From the NCBI RefSeq assembly GCF_001644575.1, contig NZ_CP015596.1, positions 2,232,001 through 2,296,000 on the forward strand: a stretch of 64,000 nt of DNA, written 5' to 3'. This DNA is from Mycobacterium adipatum. Lineage in GTDB: Bacteria; Actinomycetota; Actinomycetes; Mycobacteriales; Mycobacteriaceae. The notes beneath the pieces are model-generated. The model worked only from the letters and a program-made list of their open reading frames with translations, made no database searches and was not told the DNA's origin. The position numbers were made by a program, and so were the translations under genes. Below are positions 11,099 through 20,870 of the stretch, in pieces. Each line of letters starts with the position of its first letter. Position 1 is the stretch's first letter.

Positions 11099-11117
11099 CC
11101 CCACCACTGCGGTGGGG
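11099..11117. promoter_or_regulatory. Inverted repeat in tetR/fadD divergent promoter
   Basis: CCCCACC (11099-11105) and GGTGGGG (11111-11117) are exact reverse complements with a 5-bp spacer, lying between the two divergent starts. It is a candidate operator of the adjacent TetR protein; a transcript hairpin in the fadD leader is the alternative. Confidence 0.45.
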
Positions 11118-11176
11118 CAGGCCGCCAATGGTAGACAGTCTGCAGGATCTGTTCACCGACTCGGAGGTGCCTCGCC

Positions 11177-12754
11177 ATGGCGGACACACTGCAACAACTG
11201 CTGCGCACCCGGGCCGAGGATGAAGCGGTCGCCGTCAAGTACGGCGAGGACACCTGGACCTGGCGCCAACACATCGCCGACGCGGGCCGCCAGGCCGCCG
11301 TCCTGATCGCGCTCGCCGACCCGCAGCGGCCCCTGCACGTCGCGGCGTTGCTGGGAAACACGCCGAGAATGTTGACGGCGTTGGCCGCCGCCGGGCTGGG
11401 CGGGTACGTGCTGTGCGGGATCAACACCACCCGGCGCGGGGACGCCCTGGCCCGTGACATCGCCAAGGTGGACACCCAGATCCTGCTCACCGACGCCGAT
11501 CACCGGTACCTGATCGACGGGCTGGACCTGCCCGGGGTCACGGTGATCGACACCACGTCCGCGCAATGGGCCGAGTTGCTCGACACCGCACCCGCGCTCG
11601 CCCCGCATCGCGAATGCACCCCGGACGACACCTTCATGATGATCTTCACCTCCGGCACGAGCGGCGAACCCAAGGCCGTCGAGGTGCCGCACTCGACGGT
11701 GCTGTTCGCCGGTGGCGCCCTGGTGCAGCGCTACCAGCTGAGCGAGCAGGACACCTGCTACCTGGCCATGCCGCTGTTTCACTCCAACGCGGTGTACGCG
11801 GGCTGGAGTGTGGCGCTCGGGGCCGGCGCCGCGATGGCGCCCGCCACGTTCTCCGCGTCATCGTTCCTGCCGGACATCCGCCGCTACGGCGCCACCTACA
11901 TGAACTACGTCGGCAAGCCGTTGGCCTTCATCCTGGCCACCGCCGAACGCCCCGACGATGCCGACAACCCGCTGCGCGTCGCCTTCGGCAACGAGGCTGC
12001 CGATCGCGATATCGAGGCCTTCGGCAAGCGGTTCGGGTGCACGGTGTGGGACGGGTTCGGCTCCACCGAGACCGCCGTCATCATCACCCGGCCCGAGGAC
12101 ACCCCGGCGGGATCGATCGGCCAGGGATTCCCGGGGGTGGCGATCTACAACCCGGACACCGGCCAGGAATGCGAGATCGCGCAGTTCGACGCCGCCGGCG
12201 TGCTCATCAACGCCGAGGCCGCGACGGGGGAGCTGGTCAACACCGCAGGCAGCGGATTGTTCCGCGGCTACTACAACGACCCGGGTGCCACCGATGAGCG
12301 GCTGCGCGGCGGGATCTACTGGTCGGGGGATCTGGCCTACCGCGACGCCGAGGGCTGGATCTACCTGGCCGGCCGCACGGCCGACTGGATGCGGGTCGAC
12401 GGGGAGAATCTGACGACCGCACCGATCGAGCGGATTCTGCTGCGGCTGCCCGCCATCAACCGGGTCGCGGTCTATCCGGTCCCCGACGAGCACGTCGGGG
12501 ACCAGGTGATGGCCGCGATTGTGCTCCAGGACGACGCGGAACTGACCCCTGAGGCCTTCGCCGAGTTCCTCGCCGCACAAGCGGACCTGTCACCGAAGGC
12601 CCGGCCGCGCCATGTCTGGATCGCCGATGACCTGCCCAGCACCGCCACCAACAAGATCCTCAAACGCGAGCTCATCGCCCTCGGCGCCGCACCGCGCGGA
12701 CGGTGCCTCTGGGAACGCAGCGGTCAGACCTACGCCCCGCGCAGCCGGGAATAG
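11177..12754 (+). CDS. Fatty-acid-CoA ligase (FadD family)
   Basis: A 525-residue ANL-superfamily adenylating enzyme, which activates a carboxylic acid as acyl-AMP and transfers it to CoA. The P-loop-like A3 motif is FTSGTSGEPKAVE, the A5 motif is GFGSTE, A7 is YWSGDLAYRD, A8 is GRTADWMRVDGENLT and the catalytic lysine lies in NKILKREL. Sequence texture recalls mycobacterial FadD1/FadD17-type ligases. The substrate is not readable; steroid side-chain or long-chain acids are typical for these relatives. It starts at ATG 11177 after GGAGGTG. The TetR/fadD pair lies between rho and rpmE, which I recall as adjacent in M. tuberculosis, so it is a lineage-specific insertion. Confidence 0.92.
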   Translation: MADTLQQLLRTRAEDEAVAVKYGEDTWTWRQHIADAGRQAAVLIALADPQRPLHVAALLGNTPRMLTALAAAGLGGYVLCGINTTRRGDALARDIAKVDTQILLTDADHRYLIDGLDLPGVTVIDTTSAQWAELLDTAPALAPHRECTPDDTFMMIFTSGTSGEPKAVEVPHSTVLFAGGALVQRYQLSEQDTCYLAMPLFHSNAVYAGWSVALGAGAAMAPATFSASSFLPDIRRYGATYMNYVGKPLAFILATAERPDDADNPLRVAFGNEAADRDIEAFGKRFGCTVWDGFGSTETAVIITRPEDTPAGSIGQGFPGVAIYNPDTGQECEIAQFDAAGVLINAEAATGELVNTAGSGLFRGYYNDPGATDERLRGGIYWSGDLAYRDAEGWIYLAGRTADWMRVDGENLTTAPIERILLRLPAINRVAVYPVPDEHVGDQVMAAIVLQDDAELTPEAFAEFLAAQADLSPKARPRHVWIADDLPSTATNKILKRELIALGAAPRGRCLWERSGQTYAPRSRE

Positions 12755-12780
12755 CCGCCGCTGGTGACGCGTTTTCGCAT

Positions 12781-12812
12781 TCGACGGTTGACCTGGCATA
12801 ATTCACCGTCGA
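12781..12812 (+). promoter_or_regulatory. Probable rpmE promoter flanked by inverted repeat
   Basis: An 8-bp perfect inverted repeat, TCGACGGT (12781-12788) and ACCGTCGA (12805-12812), encloses a -10-like CATAAT at 12797-12802, about 90 bp before rpmE. The geometry suggests a promoter occluded by a dimeric regulator. No clear -35 is visible, and the regulator is unknown. Confidence 0.4.
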
Positions 12813-12892
12813 CCCTCGGTTCCGGTTCACGCTCGAAGACTCCCAGGTCTGGGCTCGGGCGACCCGGCGGCCAACGATTGCAGAGGAAAGCC

Positions 12893-13123
12893 ATGAAATC
12901 GGGTATCCACCCCAACTACGCCGAGACCAACGTGGTCTGCGGCTGCGGTAACACCTTCACCACGCGCAGCACCAAGGAGAGCGGCCACATCGTGGTCGAG
13001 GTCTGCTCGCAGTGCCACCCGTTCTACACCGGCAAGCAGAAGATCCTCGACAGCGGCGGCCGCGTCGCCCGCTTCGAGAAGCGCTACGGCAAGCGAAACA
13101 CGAAGGCTGCGGCCGACAACTAG
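12893..13123 (+). CDS. rpmE: 50S ribosomal protein L31, zinc-binding form
   Basis: A 76-residue ribosomal protein L31. It carries C16 and C18 plus the CSQC pair (37-40), the zinc-ligand set of the C+ paralogue, so it is the zinc-replete housekeeping L31. The C-terminal FEKRYGKR is basic, for rRNA contact. The ATG at 12893 follows GAGGAAAG; the longer in-frame upstream reading is not conserved. It begins the rpmE-prfA-prmC translation block. Confidence 0.97.
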   Translation: MKSGIHPNYAETNVVCGCGNTFTTRSTKESGHIVVEVCSQCHPFYTGKQKILDSGGRVARFEKRYGKRNTKAAADN

Positions 13124-13196
13124 TTGTCCCATCGGCGCCCGTTCCTGTCCCTGTGACAGGCCGGGCGCCGATCTGCGTGTGGAGGGAGGTTCGCCG

Positions 13197-14270
13197 GTGT
13201 CCGACACCGCGCCCATGATCGAGGCGTTGCTCGCCGAGCACACCGACCTCGAACGCCAGCTCTCCGACCCGGGCCTGCACGCCGACGCGGGTGCGGCGCG
13301 CAAGGTCGGCCGGCGCTTCGCCCAGATATCGCCGATCGTGTCGACCCACCGCAAGCTGGAGGCGGCCCGTGGTGACCTGGAGGCCGCACGCGAGCTGGCC
13401 GCCGAGGACGCGGCCTTCGCGGCCGAGGTCCCCGAGCTCGAGGCCACGGTCGCCGAACTGGACGCCAAGCTGACCGACCTGTTGGCCCCCCGCGATCCGC
13501 ACGACGCCGACGACGTGGTGCTGGAGGTGAAATCCGGCGAGGGTGGCGAGGAATCCGCACTGTTCGCCGCGGACCTGGCCCGGATGTACATCCGCTACGC
13601 CGAGCGGCACGGCTGGACCGTCACCATCCTCGACGAGACGTGGTCGGATCTCGGCGGCTACAAGGACGCCACCATCACCATCGCCGGCAAGGGCGACACG
13701 GCCGACGGCGTCTGGTCGCGGATGAAGTTCGAGGGCGGCGTACACCGCGTGCAACGCGTACCTGTCACCGAATCCCAAGGCCGCGTGCATACATCGGCCG
13801 CAGGTGTACTCGTCTACCCCGAGCCCGAGGACGTCGAGGCCGTCCAGATCGACGAATCCGATCTGCGCATCGATGTCTACCGGTCCTCGGGTAAGGGCGG
13901 CCAGGGCGTCAACACCACCGACTCCGCGGTCCGCATCACCCACCTGCCCACCGGCATCGTCGTCACCTGCCAGAACGAACGCAGCCAGTTGCAGAACAAG
14001 GCCCGCGCCATGGTGGTGCTCGCCGCCCGGCTGCAGGCGCTGGCCGAGGAGCAGGCGTCGGCGGATGCCTCGGCGGACCGCGCCAGCCAGATCCGCACCG
14101 TCGATCGCAGCGAACGGATCCGCACCTACAACTTCCCGGAGAACCGGATCGCCGATCACCGCATCAACTTCAAGTCGCACAACCTCGACCAGGTGCTCGA
14201 CGGCGATATGGACGCGCTGCTCGACGCGCTGGCGGCCGCGGACAAGCAGGCGCGCCTCCAGCAGGCCTGA
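13197..14270 (+). CDS. prfA: Peptide chain release factor 1
   Basis: A 357-residue class I release factor that recognises UAA/UAG and triggers peptide release. The catalytic GGQ lies at about residues 234-236 ([10 protein letters not shown]). The codon-recognition domain is upstream, and the C-terminal domain carries [10 protein letters not shown] and the [10 protein letters not shown] motif. The GTG at 13197 follows a strong GGAGGGAGG site, giving the family length; a GTG 18 bp upstream is in frame but overlaps that site. The stop overlaps the prmC start by one base (TGATG), and PrmC methylates this protein's GGQ glutamine. Confidence 0.96.
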   Translation: MSDTAPMIEALLAEHTDLERQLSDPGLHADAGAARKVGRRFAQISPIVSTHRKLEAARGDLEAARELAAEDAAFAAEVPELEATVAELDAKLTDLLAPRDPHDADDVVLEVKSGEGGEESALFAADLARMYIRYAERHGWTVTILDETWSDLGGYKDATITIAGKGDTADGVWSRMKFEGGVHRVQRVPVTESQGRVHTSAAGVLVYPEPEDVEAVQIDESDLRIDVYRSSGKGGQGVNTTDSAVRITHLPTGIVVTCQNERSQLQNKARAMVVLAARLQALAEEQASADASADRASQIRTVDRSERIRTYNFPENRIADHRINFKSHNLDQVLDGDMDALLDALAAADKQARLQQA

Positions 14271-15103
14271 TGACCGCGCTGCAGCAGGCGATCTCGGACG
14301 CGGCCGCCACGCTGGCGGCCGCGGGTGTGCACTCCGCGCGTGCCGACGCCGAGCAGTTGGCCGCCCATGTCCTCGACGTCGAGCGGGGCCGGCTCATGTT
14401 CGCCGAGCCCGGGCCCGGTTTCCTCGCCGAGTACCGCGCCCTCGTCGGGCAACGCACCCGTCGGATTCCGTTGCAGCACCTTTTGGGCAGCGCCGCGTTC
14501 GGCCCGCTGACGCTGACCGTCGGCCCCGGGGTGTTCATCCCGCGGCCCGAGACCGAGGCGCTGCTGGAGTGGGCCCAAGGCGTGGCCGTCCCGCCCGGCG
14601 GCGTGATTGTCGACCTGTGCACGGGTTCGGGCGCGCTGGCGCTCGCACTGGCCGCCCACCGGCCCGACACCCGCGTGATCGCCGTCGAACAATCCGAGGA
14701 CGCGCTGCGCTACGCGCGCGCCAATGCCGCGACGACCAGGGTGGAAATGGTCCACGGCGATGTCACCGACCGCGACGTGTTGGCCGACCTGACCGGCGAA
14801 GTTGACCTGGTGGTGGCCAATCCGCCCTACATTCCCGACGGTGCCGAATTGGAACCCGAAGTGGCAGAACATGATCCGCACGCCGCGCTGTTCGGTGGCC
14901 CGGATGGGATGGCCGTCATCGGGCCGATTGTCGCGCTGGCCGCGCGGCTGCTGCGGTCCGGTGGGCAGGTGGGAGTCGAGCACGACGACACCACCTCGGC
15001 GGCCACCGTCGAGTCCTTCGGCGCCGAAGGCGTCTTCACCGAGATCGCGGCACGCCGCGACCTGGCCGGTCGGCACCGGTTCGTCACCGCGGTGAGAAGC
15101 TGA
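14270..15103 (+). CDS. prmC: Release factor glutamine N5-methyltransferase
   Basis: A 277-residue SAM-dependent methyltransferase (HemK/PrmC) that modifies the GGQ glutamine of RF1 and RF2. The N-terminal helical RF-binding domain runs to about residue 85, followed by the SAM motif VDLCTGSGALALALA and the signature NPPY (VVANPPYIPDG) that binds the substrate glutamine. It directly follows prfA with TGATG coupling, a functional pairing of enzyme and substrate that is conserved across bacteria. Confidence 0.95.
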   Translation: MTALQQAISDAAATLAAAGVHSARADAEQLAAHVLDVERGRLMFAEPGPGFLAEYRALVGQRTRRIPLQHLLGSAAFGPLTLTVGPGVFIPRPETEALLEWAQGVAVPPGGVIVDLCTGSGALALALAAHRPDTRVIAVEQSEDALRYARANAATTRVEMVHGDVTDRDVLADLTGEVDLVVANPPYIPDGAELEPEVAEHDPHAALFGGPDGMAVIGPIVALAARLLRSGGQVGVEHDDTTSAATVESFGAEGVFTEIAARRDLAGRHRFVTAVRS

Positions 15104-15140
15104 GTGGCATGAGACGCGACGAGCGCCTGCGCGAGGCGTC

Positions 15141-15818
15141 ATGAGTCAACTGTTCGACTGCGCGGATCCCGACCAGCGGGGCGCGGGTCTGACGTCGGCG
15201 ATCAGCGCCGTCAAGGGTGGGGGACTGGTTGTGCTGCCCACCGACACGGTCTACGGCATCGGCGCGGACGCCTTCAACGGTGCGGCGGTCGCGGCATTGC
15301 TCGCGGCGAAGAACAGGGGCCGCGACATGCCGGTCGGCGTGCTGGTCGGTTCCTGGCACACCATCGACGGACTGGTCTATTCGGTGCCGCCGGCCGCGCG
15401 CGAACTCATCCAGGCGTTCTGGCCCGGCGCCCTGAGCCTGGTGGTTCGGCATGCACCTTCCTTGCACTGGGACCTCGGTGACGCCGACGGCACCGTCATG
15501 CTGCGCATGCCGCTGCACCCGGTGGCCATCGAACTGCTGCGGGAGGTCGGGCCGATGGCCGTCTCCAGCGCGAACGTCTCCGGATCCCCGGCCGCGGTCA
15601 CCGCCGCGGACGCGCAAGCGCAGCTCGGTGCGCGCGTCGAGGTCTACCTCGACGCCGGACCGTCGCCGAAGGGCGCGGCCTCCACGATCATCGACGTATC
15701 CGGCCCGCAGCCGCGGGTGCTGCGGGAAGGGCCGGTCTCGATCGCCGACATCGCGCGCGTGCTGGGTGTGCAGGCCGACACCCTCACACCCGAGGACACC
15801 CGTGGGACTGCTCCGTAG
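15141..15818 (+). CDS. tsaC: L-threonylcarbamoyladenylate synthase (Sua5/YrdC family)
   Basis: A 225-residue YrdC-domain protein that condenses threonine, bicarbonate and ATP to threonylcarbamoyl-AMP, the donor for the t6A37 modification of ANN-decoding tRNAs. The basic groove motif KGGGLVVLPTDTVYGIG sits at residues 29-45, with AKNRGRDMP after it and SSANVSGSPA near 160. It lacks the long C-terminal Sua5 domain, so it is the short TsaC type. It lies 37 bp after prmC in the translation block. Confidence 0.92.
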   Translation: MSQLFDCADPDQRGAGLTSAISAVKGGGLVVLPTDTVYGIGADAFNGAAVAALLAAKNRGRDMPVGVLVGSWHTIDGLVYSVPPAARELIQAFWPGALSLVVRHAPSLHWDLGDADGTVMLRMPLHPVAIELLREVGPMAVSSANVSGSPAAVTAADAQAQLGARVEVYLDAGPSPKGAASTIIDVSGPQPRVLREGPVSIADIARVLGVQADTLTPEDTRGTAP

Positions 15819-15878
15819 GTCCGCGCTGCGGAGGTCGGTGCTCTCGGGGGCACAGCCTTTTCGCGTACGGTTCACCAC

Positions 15879-17093
15879 GTGGTGAGCGAATCGGTCTGGA
15901 TGGCTGACGGTCTGCTCGCCCTTTCGGACCGCGGCGCGGGCGTCCCGCTGCGCGAACTCGCGTTGGTCGGCCTCACCGCCGCGATCATCACCTACTTCGC
16001 CACCGGGTGGGTGCGGGTGCTGGCCATCCGGATCGGCGCGGTCGCCTACCCACGCGAACGCGATGTGCATGTCGCGCCCACCCCGCGGATGGGCGGGCTG
16101 GCCATCTACATCGGTGTGGTCGTCGCGGTGCTGCTGGCCTCCCAGCTGCCCGCGCTCAACCGCGGATTCGTGTACTCGACGGGCATGCCCGCGGTGGTGG
16201 TGGCCGGCGGGCTGATCATGCTCGTCGGGCTCATCGACGACCGGTGGGGGCTGGACGCACTGACCAAGTTCGCCGGCCAGATCACCGCCGCCAGCGTGCT
16301 GGTGACCATGGGCGTCGCGTGGAGCGTGCTCTACATCCCGATCGGCGGGGTCGGCACGATCGTGCTGGACCAGGTCACGTCGATCCTGCTGACCCTCGCG
16401 CTGACCGTGTCGATCGTCAACGCGATGAACTTCGTCGACGGTCTGGACGGGCTGGCCGCCGGGCTCGGGCTGATCACCGCACTGGCCATCTGCATCTTCT
16501 CGGTCGGGCTGCTGCGCGACCACGGCGGCGATGTGTTGTTCTACCCGCCGGCCATGATCTCGGTGGTGCTCGCCGGGGCGTGTCTGGGCTTCCTGCCGCA
16601 CAACTTCCACCGGGCCAAGATCTTCATGGGCGACTCGGGCTCGATGCTGATCGGTCTGATGCTCGCGGCGGCCTCCACGACGGCGGCCGGGCCGATCTCG
16701 CAGAACGCCTACGGCGCCCGCGACGTGTTCGCGTTGCTGTCCCCGTTCCTGTTGGTCGTCGCGGTGATGTTCGTGCCCGCCCTGGACATGCTGCTGGCGA
16801 TCGTGCGCCGCACCCGGGCGGGCAAGAGTCCGTTCAGCCCCGACAAGATGCATCTGCATCACCGGTTGCTGCAGATCGGGCACTCGCACCGCCGCGTCGT
16901 GCTGCTCATCTATCTGTGGGTCGGCATCGTCGCGCTCGGGGCGGCCAGCACGATCTTCTTCGATCCGCGCCACAGCGGGGCGGTGATGCTCGCCGCCCTT
17001 CTGGTGGCCGGCGTGGTGACCCTGATACCCCTGTTGCGGGGCCGCAGCAGTCCGCTGGAGGAGCCTCGCAAGCCCATGTACGACGAAAAGTAG
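15879..17093 (+). CDS. wecA: Decaprenyl-phosphate GlcNAc-1-phosphate transferase
   Basis: A 404-residue polytopic membrane enzyme (about 11 predicted helices) of the MraY/WecA family. It transfers GlcNAc-1-phosphate to decaprenyl phosphate, the first step of the rhamnosyl-GlcNAc linker joining arabinogalactan to peptidoglycan. Conserved loops are visible: PRMGG, the DDRWGLDAL aspartates, NFVDGLDGLAAG, MGDSGS and the HLHHRLLQIGHSHRR histidine motif. It starts at GTG 15879, or GTG 15882 directly after it. It is the last gene before the ATP synthase promoter region. Confidence 0.94.
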   Translation: MVSESVWMADGLLALSDRGAGVPLRELALVGLTAAIITYFATGWVRVLAIRIGAVAYPRERDVHVAPTPRMGGLAIYIGVVVAVLLASQLPALNRGFVYSTGMPAVVVAGGLIMLVGLIDDRWGLDALTKFAGQITAASVLVTMGVAWSVLYIPIGGVGTIVLDQVTSILLTLALTVSIVNAMNFVDGLDGLAAGLGLITALAICIFSVGLLRDHGGDVLFYPPAMISVVLAGACLGFLPHNFHRAKIFMGDSGSMLIGLMLAAASTTAAGPISQNAYGARDVFALLSPFLLVVAVMFVPALDMLLAIVRRTRAGKSPFSPDKMHLHHRLLQIGHSHRRVVLLIYLWVGIVALGAASTIFFDPRHSGAVMLAALLVAGVVTLIPLLRGRSSPLEEPRKPMYDEK

Positions 17094-17349
17094 TAGGCCT
17101 GTTTTTGTGCCTCCTACCTTGTGGTACGGTTCTGCGCATAACCCGAAAAACCTCGCGGGTTGCCGGCCCGGCCCATCGGTCCACCCGACCGATCGGCGCC
17201 GATACACGACCGACATAAGGGAGCTACCCCTTGGGTGATTCCAGCGCGCCCGTCGCCCTCCGATACTCTCGTCGGGCACGCACAGGAATTTTGCAGTTTT
17301 CTGAGTTGCAGTTTTCGATCAGTACCCCCCTCGACGCCGCGGGATTGAG
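17094..17349 (+). promoter_or_regulatory. Upstream region of the ATP synthase operon
   Basis: 256 bp with no gene, between wecA and atpI, and presumably holding the main atp operon promoter. Several AT-richer patches occur (about 17100-17150 and 17285-17320, including GATACTCTC at about 17260), but I cannot assign one -35/-10 pair with confidence. Confidence 0.35.
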
Positions 17350-17814
17350 GTGAACGACGTGACGACGCCAGCGCACGATGCGCCCCTGGTGTTCCCTTCC
17401 GTCGCCTTCCGTCCGGTACGGCTCCTGATCGTCTGCGCGGTGCTCACGGCAGTGGCCGTCGCGGCCGCCGCATTCGTCGGCAACATCTTCTTCGGTGTGT
17501 TCTTCGGTCTCGGGCTCGCGCTCGGTTTGCTCAACGCGTTGCTGGTGCGTCGGGCCGTCGAGTCGATCACGATGGAGGACCACCCACTCAAGAAGAAAAT
17601 GGCCATAAACTCCGCCACGCGACTGTTGGTGATCACCGCGGTCGCACTGGCGATAGCCATCTTCTTCAAGGCACACGGCGGAATTGCGGTGCTGTTCGGG
17701 TTGGCAATCTTCCAGGCACTGCTGGTGATGAGCACCAGCATTCCGGTGCTGCGGAAGATCCGCTCCAACGGCTTGGACGTCGAAGGCGTCCCCGCAACGG
17801 ATTCGAAGGATTGA
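17350..17814 (+). CDS. atpI: ATP synthase accessory protein AtpI-like
   Basis: A 154-residue membrane protein with four predicted helices, the basic loop EDHPLKKKM after helix 2 and a charged C-terminus. It is the first gene of the atp operon, where AtpI acts in c-ring assembly or ion supply in other bacteria. Sequence conservation in this family is weak, so the call rests mainly on position, length and topology, and on the M. tuberculosis counterpart Rv1303. It starts at GTG 17350; an in-frame GTG at 17362 is an alternative. atpB follows after 10 bp. Confidence 0.8.
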   Translation: MNDVTTPAHDAPLVFPSVAFRPVRLLIVCAVLTAVAVAAAAFVGNIFFGVFFGLGLALGLLNALLVRRAVESITMEDHPLKKKMAINSATRLLVITAVALAIAIFFKAHGGIAVLFGLAIFQALLVMSTSIPVLRKIRSNGLDVEGVPATDSKD

Positions 17815-17824
17815 GCTGACCTCT

Positions 17825-18631
17825 ATGACTCAGACGATGAACGAGACCGTTCTCGCCGCCGAAGAGGGTGGCGCCGCCATCCACGTCGGACACCACACCA
17901 TGGTGTTCGAGATGTTCGGCATGACCTTCAACGGTGACACCATCATGGCCACCGGGATCACCGCGCTGATCATCATCGGCCTGGCGTTCTACCTGAAGTC
18001 CAAGGTCACCTCCACCGGCGTCCCCGGTGGTGTGCAGCTGTTCTGGGAGGCGCTGACCATCCAGATGCGCCAGCAGATCGAGGGCTCGATCGGCATGAAG
18101 ATCGCGCCGTTCGTGCTGCCGCTGGCCGTCGCCCTGTTCGCCTTCATCCTGATCTCCAACTGGCTGGCGGTCTTCCCGTGGCAGTACGGGGGATCCGACG
18201 GTGCGGCCGCCGAGCTGTACAAGCCGCCCGCCTCGGATATCAACTTCGTGCTGGCGCTCGCCCTGTTCGTGTTCATCTGCTACCACGCGGCGGGCATCTG
18301 GCGGCGCGGCCCCGTCGGCCACCCGATCGCCGTCGTCAAGGGCCACGTCGCCTTCCTGGCGCCGATCAACATCGTCGAGGAGCTCGCCAAGCCGATCTCG
18401 CTGGCTCTGCGACTCTTCGGCAACATCTTCGCCGGCGGCATCCTGGTGGCCCTGATCGCGATGTTCCCCTGGTACATCCAGTGGCTGCCCAACGCCATCT
18501 GGAAGACCTTCGACCTGTTCGTCGGTTTGATCCAGGCCTTCATCTTCAGCCTGTTGACGATCCTGTACTTCAGCCAGTCGATGGAAGTTCACGACGACCA
18601 CGAACATGACACCAAAGAACACGCGCACTGA
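17825..18631 (+). CDS. atpB: F1Fo ATP synthase subunit a
   Basis: A 268-residue membrane subunit forming the two proton half-channels against the c-ring. The conserved helix [22 protein letters not shown] carries the essential arginine (about residue 200), and [18 protein letters not shown] is the last helix. The N-terminus is longer than in M. tuberculosis and includes a soluble, His-rich segment. A second ATG 12 bp downstream could be used. The 85-bp gap to atpE holds a hairpin and a very strong ribosome site. Confidence 0.97.
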   Translation: MTQTMNETVLAAEEGGAAIHVGHHTMVFEMFGMTFNGDTIMATGITALIIIGLAFYLKSKVTSTGVPGGVQLFWEALTIQMRQQIEGSIGMKIAPFVLPLAVALFAFILISNWLAVFPWQYGGSDGAAAELYKPPASDINFVLALALFVFICYHAAGIWRRGPVGHPIAVVKGHVAFLAPINIVEELAKPISLALRLFGNIFAGGILVALIAMFPWYIQWLPNAIWKTFDLFVGLIQAFIFSLLTILYFSQSMEVHDDHEHDTKEHAH

Positions 18632-18647
18632 CGTTCGACCCGCTTGA

Positions 18648-18977
<330 letters not shown>

Positions 18978-18986
18978 TCCGACAGC

Positions 18987-19487
18987 ATGGACCAGCTGAC
19001 CGTATCCATCGTGGCCGCGGAAGAGGGCGGGGGGACCAGTAACTTCCTGATCCCCAATGGCACCTTTTTCGCCGTGCTGCTCATCTTCCTGATCACGCTC
19101 GGCGTGATCTGGAAGTGGGTGGTGCCGCCGATCAGCAAGGTGCTCGCCGAGCGCGAGGCCATGCTGGCCAAAACCGCTGCCGACAGCCGCAAGTCGGCCG
19201 AGCAGGTGGCAGCCGCCCAGGCCGACTACGACAAGGCGATGGCCGGCGCACGCGCCGAGGCCTCGGCACTTCGTGACGAGGCACGTGCCGAAGGCCGCCA
19301 AGTTGTCGATTCCAAGCGGGCCGAGGCCAGCGGTGAAGTCGCCGAGACGGTACGCCAGGCCAACGAGACGCTGTCCCAACAGGGTTCAGCTGCTCAAGCC
19401 GAGTTGGCATCGTCGGTGGATGGCCTGTCGGCCACCCTGGCGAGCCGCATCCTCGGCGTCGACGTGAATTCGGGACGGAACAACTAG
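18987..19487 (+). CDS. atpF: F1Fo ATP synthase subunit b
   Basis: A 166-residue peripheral-stalk subunit with one N-terminal membrane helix (about 22-45, [16 protein letters not shown]) followed by a long charged, alanine-rich right-handed coiled coil. It pairs with the b-like N-terminus of the next gene product, atpH, giving the asymmetric stator of mycobacteria. The stop codon directly abuts the atpH ATG with no spacer. Confidence 0.96.
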   Translation: MDQLTVSIVAAEEGGGTSNFLIPNGTFFAVLLIFLITLGVIWKWVVPPISKVLAEREAMLAKTAADSRKSAEQVAAAQADYDKAMAGARAEASALRDEARAEGRQVVDSKRAEASGEVAETVRQANETLSQQGSAAQAELASSVDGLSATLASRILGVDVNSGRNN

Positions 19488-20825
19488 ATGTCGACATTCA
19501 TCGGACAGCTGATCGGCTTCGCCGTCATCGTGTTCATCATCGCCAAATGGGTGGCGCCCCTGGTGAAGGGGTTGATGGTCAAGCAGCAGGAAGCCATCCG
19601 CGTCGCCCTGGCCGAGAGCGCCGAGGCGGCGAAGCGGCTCGCCGACGCCGATGCCATGCACGCCAAGGCACTGGCCGACGCCGAGGCCGAGGCCGGCAGC
19701 GTCACCGGTGAGGCGAAGCAGGACTCCGAGCGCATCAAGGCCCAGCTGGCCGAACAGGCCGGTATCGACGCCGAGCGCATCAAGGCCCAAGGTGGCCAGC
19801 AGGTCCACCTGTTGCGTCAGCAGCTCGTGCGCGAGCTCCGGATGGGGCTCGGTGACGAGGCCGTCGCCAAGGCGGGCGAGCTGGTCCGTGCTCACGTGGC
19901 CGACCCGGCCGCCCAGGCGCAGACCGTCGACCGCTTCCTCGACGATCTCGACCAGATGGCCCCGTCGGCTGCGGTCCTGCAGACCGCTGCCACCGCCGGA
20001 TTGCGGGCGGCCAGCCGTGAGGCACTGGCCAACCTGGTCTCCGAGTTCGACGGCACGGCAGCTGGTTTGGCCGCCGACGCGCTGACGTCGCTGGCCGACG
20101 ACCTGGCTGCGGTGACCAAGCTGCTGATCAACGAGAGCGCTCTCACCAAGCTCCTCGCCGAGCCTGCCGATACCGCTGCGGCGAAGGTGGGGCTGGTCGA
20201 CAAGCTGCTGACCGGCAAGATCGGCGATCCGGCGCTGAAGCTGGTCCGCACCGCCGTATCCCAGCGCTGGTCCACCGAGGCCAACCTGGTCGACGGTATC
20301 GAGCACATCGCGCGGCTGGCCCTCCTGCAGCGCGCGAGTGCCGCCGGTGAGGTCGACGAGGTGGAAGACCAGCTGTTCCAGTTCGGCCGGGTTCTCGACG
20401 CCGAGCCGAAGCTGTCCGCTCTGCTGAGCGACTACACCACTGACGCCGCAGGTCGAATCGCCTTGCTGGACAAGGTCGTCGGCTCCGGAAGCAGTGCCAA
20501 CGGCACCGCCGCCGCGTTGCTGGCGCAGACCATCGGCCTGCTGCGCGGGGAACGTGCCGACGAAGCGGTCATCGATCTCGCCGAGCTCGCCGTGGCCCGT
20601 CGCGGAGAGGTCGTCGCGCACGTCAGCGCCGCGGCGGATCTGACCGATGCGCAGCGCGAGCGCCTGGCCGCCGTGCTGACGCGCATCTACGGGCATCCGG
20701 TGTCCGTCCAGCTGCACGTCGATCCGGAATTGCTCGGTGGTCTGTCGATCACCGTCGGTGACGAAGTGATCGACGGCTCCATCGCGTCCCGCTTGGCTGC
20801 CGCGCAGACCCAGCTGCCGGACTGA
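19488..20825 (+). CDS. atpH: F1Fo ATP synthase b-delta fusion subunit
   Basis: A 445-residue fusion typical of mycobacteria. Residues 1 to about 165 form a second b-type stalk helix (N-terminal membrane segment [19 protein letters not shown], then coiled coil). About 165-270 is a linking helical part, and the C-terminal ~175 residues are the delta (OSCP) domain that ties the stalk to the top of F1. Most bacteria encode delta alone at about 180 residues. It follows atpF without a gap, as expected for a 1:1 stator pair. Confidence 0.97.
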   Translation: MSTFIGQLIGFAVIVFIIAKWVAPLVKGLMVKQQEAIRVALAESAEAAKRLADADAMHAKALADAEAEAGSVTGEAKQDSERIKAQLAEQAGIDAERIKAQGGQQVHLLRQQLVRELRMGLGDEAVAKAGELVRAHVADPAAQAQTVDRFLDDLDQMAPSAAVLQTAATAGLRAASREALANLVSEFDGTAAGLAADALTSLADDLAAVTKLLINESALTKLLAEPADTAAAKVGLVDKLLTGKIGDPALKLVRTAVSQRWSTEANLVDGIEHIARLALLQRASAAGEVDEVEDQLFQFGRVLDAEPKLSALLSDYTTDAAGRIALLDKVVGSGSSANGTAAALLAQTIGLLRGERADEAVIDLAELAVARRGEVVAHVSAAADLTDAQRERLAAVLTRIYGHPVSVQLHVDPELLGGLSITVGDEVIDGSIASRLAAAQTQLPD

Positions 20826-20870
20826 CCCAGAAGACTTATCCCAGATCAAAAGGTAGGAAGACGAAAAACC

